DNA of 19,024 bases from contig DAOUPQ010000010.1 in assembly GCA_030626085.1 (NCBI GenBank), forward strand, positions 1 to 19,024. Reading direction: 5' to 3'. Below, one piece after another: positions 14,734-19,024 of this stretch. The translations under genes were made by a program, and so were the position numbers. The stretch is from Flavobacteriia bacterium (GTDB lineage Bacteria > Bacteroidota > Bacteroidia > Flavobacteriales > Flavobacteriaceae). The notes under the pieces were generated by a model that had not been told where the DNA came from, did not search any database, and saw only the letters and a program-made list of their open reading frames with translations. Position 1 is the stretch's first letter. Each line of letters begins with the position of its first letter.

Positions 14734-17571
14734 CTAATGTGCTTCTAACCAATTATTACCTTCACCCAGATCTACTACTAAAGGGATGGACAATTGATAT
14801 GCGTTTTCCATTTCCTTTTTAATGATCGGTTTAAGTTTTTCAAGCTCATCATTATGAATATCAAAAACCAATTCATCATGTACTTGCAATAACATTTTAG
14901 ATTTGTAATTATCATTTTCCAGAATTTTATGAATATTGATCATTGCAATTTTAATAATGTCGGCGGCACTCCCTTGAATTGGGGCGTTTACTGCATTGCG
15001 TTCATCTCCCGATCTAACTATTGAATTTCTAGAATTAATGTTATTTAAATATCGTCTTCTACCTAAAACTGTTTCTACATAACCGTGTTCTCGTGCAAAA
15101 TCAATTTGTTTTGAAATAAAAGCTTTTAGAGTTGGGTAGGTTTTATAATAAGTATCTATCAATTCCTTAGAATCTTTCCTGCTTAGATTGGTTTGCTGGC
15201 TCAATCCAAAAGCAGATACACCGTATATAATTCCAAAATTCACTGTTTTAGCATGACTCCTTTGTTCGCGAGTAACTTCATCTAAAGAAACATTAAAAAC
15301 TTTAGCGGCTGTTGATCTGTGAATATCTTCACCACGTAAAAAGGAAGCTTTCATTTCTTCATCACCGCTCATTTCGGCAATTAAACGCAATTCAATTTGT
15401 GAATAATCGGCTGCAAGTAAAGTATAATTCTCATCTCGCGGAACAAATGCTTTTCTTACCTGTTTCCCTCTTTTTGTACGAATAGGAATATTTTGTAAGT
15501 TGGGCTTGTTTGAACTTAATCTACCGGTTGCTGCAACTGCCTGACTAAAAGTTGTATGGATTCTACCGGTTTTTTTATTTACCTCGTTTGGTAAAGCATC
15601 TACATAAGTATTTTTTAATTTTACGAGACCCCTCCATTTTAAAATATTGGCAACAATTTCATGTTTTGGTGCTAATTTTGACAATATTTCTTCTCCTGTA
15701 GCATATTGTCCAGTTTTGGTTTTTTTTGGTTTGTCAATTAATTTTAAATGTTCAAATAATACAATGCCCAATTGTTTTGGTGAAGCCAGGTTAAATTCAT
15801 AATCGGCCTGAGCATATATATTTTCCTCAAGATCTAAAATATCTTTGGTTAGATCTTCAGATAGTGAATTTAAAAAATCAGTATCTAATTTAATACCCTC
15901 CATTTCCATACCTGCTAAAACATCTATCAATGGTATTTCAATTTCTTGGAATAGTTTGGTTAAATTATTTTTCTCTAATTCTTTTTCAAAAATTTGTTTT
16001 AATTGCCATGTAATATCAGCATCTTCAACAGCGTATTCAGTTTGTTTTTCAATGTCAACATTTCGCATAGAACCTTGGTTCTTACCTTTTTTACCGATTA
16101 AAGTTTCGATAGGTATAGGTTGATATTTAAGATAAGTCTCTGCTAAAACATTCATATTATGCCGCATATCAGGATTGATCAGATAATGCGCTAGCATAGT
16201 ATCAAATTTTTTTCCTTCTACTGTAATGTCATAATTATGTAAAATTTTAATATCATATTTTAAATTTTGGCCAAGTTTTTCAATTTTTTTATCTTCAAAA
16301 AAAGGTTTAAAAGTATCTAATAAGGTCTGTGTTTCTTCTTTGTTTTCAGGAAATGGAAGGTAATATCCTTTTCCTTTTTCATATGAAAATGCAATACCCA
16401 CCAATTCAGCAGTTAAAGTATTTAAACCTGTGGTTTCTGTATCAAAGCAAACGGAATTCTGTTGTAATAATTTTTTTAATAGAATTTTTTGAGCTGTTGA
16501 TGTATTGACATATTGATAGAAGTGATTAGTATTTTCAGCTGTAAAATATCCAGAAATTGATGTTTCTTTTTCGGTTGAATCATTGTGTGAGGCGAAAATA
16601 TCTAATTGTCCTGTTGTTTGTTGTTGTTTATTATCAATTTTTGGAGGTATTATGTTTTTTTGTTGGGTTTTTTCAGAAGTATTGGAAGATGCAAAAGTTC
16701 TATGCATATTTTCTAATAATCTTCTAAATTCTAATTCCTGAAAAAGTTCTGTAACTTTTTGAAAATCCGGAGTATTTAATTCAAAATCCTCTTCATGAAA
16801 CTCCACGGGGCAATCCAGAATAATAGTAGCCAGTTGTTTTGAGAGTATGCCCTGTTCAGCATATTTTTCAACGTTTTCTTTCATTTTACCTTTTAGTTCA
16901 TGTGTATGTGCTAAAAGATTTTCCATACTACCGTATTGTTTGAGAAATTTTTTAGCTGTTTTATCACCAACACCAGGTAGCCCCGGAATATTATCTACTG
17001 CATCTCCTTTCATACCCAAGAAATCAATCACTTGTTTAGGATCATCTATCTCAAAAACTTCTTTTACCTTATCAACACCCCAGATCTCAATTCCGTTTCC
17101 CATTCTTGACGGTTTGTACATAAAAACATTATCAGTAACCAATTGTGCAAAATCCTTATCGGGAGTTACCATATAGGTTTGATAACCGGCTTTTTCAGCT
17201 TGTGTAGAAAGTGTTCCAATCAGATCATCAGCTTCAATTCCTTCTTTTTCGATGATAGGAATATGCATTGCTTTTAAAATTTCATAAATGTATGGAATGG
17301 CTATTTTTATAGCTTCGGGAGTTTCCTGACGATTAGATTTGTATTCAGGAAAAGCTTCAGTTCTAATATGAGATCCACCTTTATCAAAAGCAACAGCTAA
17401 GTGGTCAGGTTTTTCTCTTCTGATAACATCCATTAATGAATTCATAAAACCCAAAATTGCCGAAGTATCCATTCCTTTGGAATTAATTCTGGGATTTTTA
17501 ATTAAAGCGTAATATCCTCTAAAAATTAATGCGAAAGCATCTAATAAAAAAACACGTTTTTGTTGGGCCAT
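14734..17571 (-). CDS. polA: DNA polymerase I with proofreading domain
   Basis: 945-residue family A polymerase for Okazaki-fragment maturation and excision repair. The 5'-3' exonuclease (about 1-295) shows LLDAFALIFRGYYAL, AFPEYKSNRQ, GIEADDLIGTL, TPDKDF and the GDAVDNIPGLPGVGDKTA helix-hairpin-helix. A low-complexity Q/T/S-rich linker covers about 296-340. The 3'-5' exonuclease is intact: Asp377/Glu379 (DTETTG), Asn436-x3-Asp440, and Tyr513-x3-Asp517. The polymerase has motif A with Asp722 (AADYSQIELR), motif B Arg771/Lys775/Phe779 (RSHAKTVNFGIIYG) and motif C His898-Asp899-Glu900 (QVHDELVF). Many bacterial Pol I proteins have lost the proofreading residues; here all are present. It is divergent from the thioredoxin-like gene across 154 bases. 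Confidence 0.98.
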   Translation of the reverse strand: MAQQKRVFLLDAFALIFRGYYALIKNPRINSKGMDTSAILGFMNSLMDVIRREKPDHLAVAFDKGGSHIRTEAFPEYKSNRQETPEAIKIAIPYIYEILKAMHIPIIEKEGIEADDLIGTLSTQAEKAGYQTYMVTPDKDFAQLVTDNVFMYKPSRMGNGIEIWGVDKVKEVFEIDDPKQVIDFLGMKGDAVDNIPGLPGVGDKTAKKFLKQYGSMENLLAHTHELKGKMKENVEKYAEQGILSKQLATIILDCPVEFHEEDFELNTPDFQKVTELFQELEFRRLLENMHRTFASSNTSEKTQQKNIIPPKIDNKQQQTTGQLDIFASHNDSTEKETSISGYFTAENTNHFYQYVNTSTAQKILLKKLLQQNSVCFDTETTGLNTLTAELVGIAFSYEKGKGYYLPFPENKEETQTLLDTFKPFFEDKKIEKLGQNLKYDIKILHNYDITVEGKKFDTMLAHYLINPDMRHNMNVLAETYLKYQPIPIETLIGKKGKNQGSMRNVDIEKQTEYAVEDADITWQLKQIFEKELEKNNLTKLFQEIEIPLIDVLAGMEMEGIKLDTDFLNSLSEDLTKDILDLEENIYAQADYEFNLASPKQLGIVLFEHLKLIDKPKKTKTGQYATGEEILSKLAPKHEIVANILKWRGLVKLKNTYVDALPNEVNKKTGRIHTTFSQAVAATGRLSSNKPNLQNIPIRTKRGKQVRKAFVPRDENYTLLAADYSQIELRLIAEMSGDEEMKASFLRGEDIHRSTAAKVFNVSLDEVTREQRSHAKTVNFGIIYGVSAFGLSQQTNLSRKDSKELIDTYYKTYPTLKAFISKQIDFAREHGYVETVLGRRRYLNNINSRNSIVRSGDERNAVNAPIQGSAADIIKIAMINIHKILENDNYKSKMLLQVHDELVFDIHNDELEKLKPIIKKEMENAYQLSIPLVVDLGEGNNWLEAH

Positions 17572-17692
17572 ATTATTTCTTAATTTTTTTTGTAAAAATA
17601 ATCAAATGATTTGCTTTTGTAAGGTAAAGAAAAAAATAATGTATTCTAAATAATTTTTAAGAATGATAAAAGTGCTAATCGATTAAATATGT

Positions 17693-17700
17693 TATATTTG
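17693..17700 (+). promoter_or_regulatory. -7 promoter box for the thioredoxin-like gene
   Basis: TATATTTG matches TAnnTTTG and lies 25 bases before the ATG. The -33 region is weak: GTG at 17672-17674 with an 18-base spacer is the nearest approach to TTG. It sits in the 154-base divergent region shared with polA, for which I found no matching promoter on the other strand. Confidence 0.45.
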
Positions 17701-17725
17701 TATTTGTAGCACAAAAAATATTTAT

Positions 17726-18022
17726 ATGACTAAGTTTGGCGAACTTATAAAATCAAATACTCCTACTTTGATTGATTTTTACTCGGGGAAGGATAAAGAA
17801 TTTGATGGTATTCATTCAGTATTACGCGAAGTTGCTGAAGTTTTAGGAGATAATGCCAGAATCGTTAAAATTGATATTTTAAAAAATGATTCTTTAGCAA
17901 CTGCGCTCCGGATTAAAGGAAATACAACATTTATTATCTACAAGAAAGGCGAAATGAAATGGCGCCAAACCGGTATGCAAGATGCGAATACTTTAATTAG
18001 TTTGGTTAAACAGTATATATAA
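17726..18022 (+). CDS. Thioredoxin-fold protein lacking the CxxC active site
   Basis: 98-residue protein, full thioredoxin length minus a few N-terminal residues. The fold is clear: PTLIDFYS (strand beta-3 before the active site), VLREVAEVLGDNARIVKIDILKN, then TTFIIYKKGEMKWRQTG (central strands) and a final helix. However, the WCGPC position reads KDKEF (residues 22-26), and the cis-proline of the usual PT before the fourth strand is Thr67 (GNTTF). There is no cysteine in the whole protein, so it cannot act as a thiol-disulfide oxidoreductase. A binding, chaperone or scaffold role is possible. The rest of the sequence is not eroded, which argues against a dying gene. It has its own probable promoter and a terminator follows. 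Confidence 0.85.
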   Translation: MTKFGELIKSNTPTLIDFYSGKDKEFDGIHSVLREVAEVLGDNARIVKIDILKNDSLATALRIKGNTTFIIYKKGEMKWRQTGMQDANTLISLVKQYI

Positions 18023-18025
18023 TAT

Positions 18026-18057
18026 AAAAAGACTGCCACTAGTTCACAGTCCTTTTA
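18026..18057. terminator. Probable bidirectional terminator between the thioredoxin-like and transporter genes
   Basis: GACTG (18031-18035) and CAGTC (18047-18051) form a short stem with an 11-base loop. It is extended by AAAA (18027-18030) and TTTT (18053-18056) across a one-base bulge. The stem is flanked by T on the plus side and by TTTTTAT on the minus side. The flanking genes converge, so it can serve both. Confidence 0.55.
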
Positions 18058-18086
18058 TCTTCATCTTTAATAATTATTTATAAAAA

Positions 18087-19024
18087 TTATATTTTAATCT
18101 TTGCTTTTCTCATATTAAGATCAAATTCTTGAAATAGTTCTAATAAGTGCATAATTGCCTGAATAAGATCCTTTGTTTCAAGTAAATTACCAAAATATAA
18201 TGTTGTATTTTTTGGACTTGACTCCTCGGTACGTATTCGTTTGATTTGTTTTTCAATAGATTCGGAAACATGTTCGAATAATTTTTGTTTTTCAGAAATT
18301 ATGGCACTAATATTTTCAAATTTCCTCTCTACAAAAGTATTTTCAATTTCAGATAACATTTCGCTTAATTGTTTATCAATAATATTCAGATCATTAATTT
18401 GACTTTTTTTAAGGTTTTTATGATTGTTGTTAACGTGTTTGTAACTAGCTTTTGATATGTAGCTGATTGATTGTGATATATCTTGTAAATATCCTAAAAT
18501 TAAAAGGTAAAATCTACTTGCTTCAACAGAAGATTCATCTAAAGACCTTATAAAATAAAAAGCACCATCTTTTAATACATCAACTTCTTTATTCAATTTA
18601 TTAATACGTTTTTCAGTTTTTTTCAACTTATTCAAATCATGGGATGATAGGTCATTTACAACACTTGAATACAATTTATTTACCCTCCTTACTACTTCTG
18701 AAATATGGTCAGAAGTTTCTTCAATTACTTCATTAACAGTAATTAATTCGGCTTTTTTAATTATTTTTTTCTCTTTTTTCTCTTTCTCTTCTTTTTTGTG
18801 ATTGATAAAATTTCGTATAATTAAAAAGAAAACCAAAGTCAAAATTAGAGCAATGGCAGTTATACCACCTGTATGAATAAGAAATGCAAAAACAGCCGAA
18901 GTTATAAAGGCAGCCAAAGCTGTAAAAAACCAGCCTCCAACAACATTTACCACACCCGCAACTCGATAAACAGCACTTTCTCTATCCCATGCTCTATCGG
19001 CTAAAGAAGTACCCATGGCTACCA
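18087..19024 (-). CDS. C-terminal part of a probable PiT-family inorganic phosphate transporter with PhoU-like tail (cut by window)
   Basis: The frame is open to the right edge, with an Ala and a Val codon preceding the first ATG at 19016, so the start lies outside the window. The first visible part, MGTSLADRAWDRESAVYRVAGVVNVVGGW, followed by hydrophobic segments at about 25-48 and 51-69, resembles the end of the membrane domain of Bacteroidota PiT-type (low-affinity, proton- or sodium-coupled) phosphate transporters. A lysine/glutamate-rich linker (about 72-90) leads into about 215 residues of predicted amphipathic helix and coiled coil like the PhoU four-helix fold. This suggests a transporter with a fused regulatory domain. 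A Na/Pi cotransporter (NptA-type) with PhoU tail is the main alternative, because the diagnostic N-terminal motifs are not in view. Confidence 0.72.
   Translation of the reverse strand, partial: VAMGTSLADRAWDRESAVYRVAGVVNVVGGWFFTALAAFITSAVFAFLIHTGGITAIALILTLVFFLIIRNFINHKKEEKEKKEKKIIKKAELITVNEVIEETSDHISEVVRRVNKLYSSVVNDLSSHDLNKLKKTEKRINKLNKEVDVLKDGAFYFIRSLDESSVEASRFYLLILGYLQDISQSISYISKASYKHVNNNHKNLKKSQINDLNIIDKQLSEMLSEIENTFVERKFENISAIISEKQKLFEHVSESIEKQIKRIRTEESSPKNTTLYFGNLLETKDLIQAIMHLLELFQEFDLNMRKAKIKI

Noticed and set aside
16847..17176. 109-codon open frame on the plus strand inside polA
   Set aside because: It overlaps the conserved 5'-nuclease region of polA in antisense; the serine/phenylalanine/proline-rich composition is typical of a mirrored frame.
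1..19024. CRISPR arrays, insertion sequences, tRNA or rRNA genes, phage or defence genes
   Set aside because: Looked for on both strands; no regularly spaced repeats, no transposase-like protein, no cloverleaf sequence and no defence-type domain was found. The window is mainly housekeeping.

Overview
The window is AT-rich chromosomal core DNA from a member of the Bacteroidota, most likely a flavobacterium-like lineage. Four things point there. The TonB-energising operon has the arrangement exbB / small membrane protein / exbD / exbD. Starts lack Shine-Dalgarno sequences and sit behind A/T-rich leaders. Several promoters match the Bacteroidota consensus TTG-N17-23-TAnnTTTG. Protein sequences such as S9, L13, the beta-barrel protein and a DUF5916-like remnant have flavobacterial character. 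No rRNA, tRNA, CRISPR array, insertion sequence or phage gene was seen.

Layout. Positions 1-2243 (+) hold the end of an ExbB/TolQ/MotA-type proton channel gene, a four-helix membrane protein of unknown role, two ExbD-type genes and a strong intrinsic terminator. Positions 2255-2943 (+) hold a promoter and an outer-membrane beta-barrel (PorT-like) gene. Positions 2938-6547 (-) hold asnS, then rpoN, then a divergent PAP2-like membrane protein whose start abuts the rpoN stop. Positions 6654-9897 (-) hold a large two-repeat RND/MMPL exporter followed by an rmlA-type nucleotidyltransferase gene. Positions 9998-11294 (-) hold pyrH-frr. Positions 11371-14301 (-) hold the ribosomal/translation block rplM-rpsI-rpsB-tsf, with a near-ideal promoter in front and an intrinsic terminator behind. 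Positions 14383-14688 (+) hold a gene remnant without a start, resembling the C-terminal end of a DUF5916 outer-membrane protein. Positions 14734-17571 (-) hold polA. Positions 17726-18022 (+) hold a thioredoxin-fold protein without its active-site cysteines. Positions 18087-19024 (-) hold the C-terminal part of a probable PiT-family phosphate transporter with a PhoU-like helical tail, cut by the window edge.

How the genes fit together: most are housekeeping. They cover translation (L13, S9, S2, EF-Ts, RRF, AsnRS), nucleotide supply and DNA repair/replication (UMP kinase, Pol I), transcription (sigma-54) and envelope work (ExbB/ExbD energy transduction, beta-barrel protein, RND exporter, dTDP-sugar precursor synthesis). 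I see no clear novel multi-gene system. The points most worth a second look are the DUF5916-like remnant, the thioredoxin-fold protein that has lost both CxxC and the cis-proline, the rmlA gene isolated inside a housekeeping block, the small unknown membrane protein inside the exbBD operon, and the leader/hairpin structures in the ribosomal operon.
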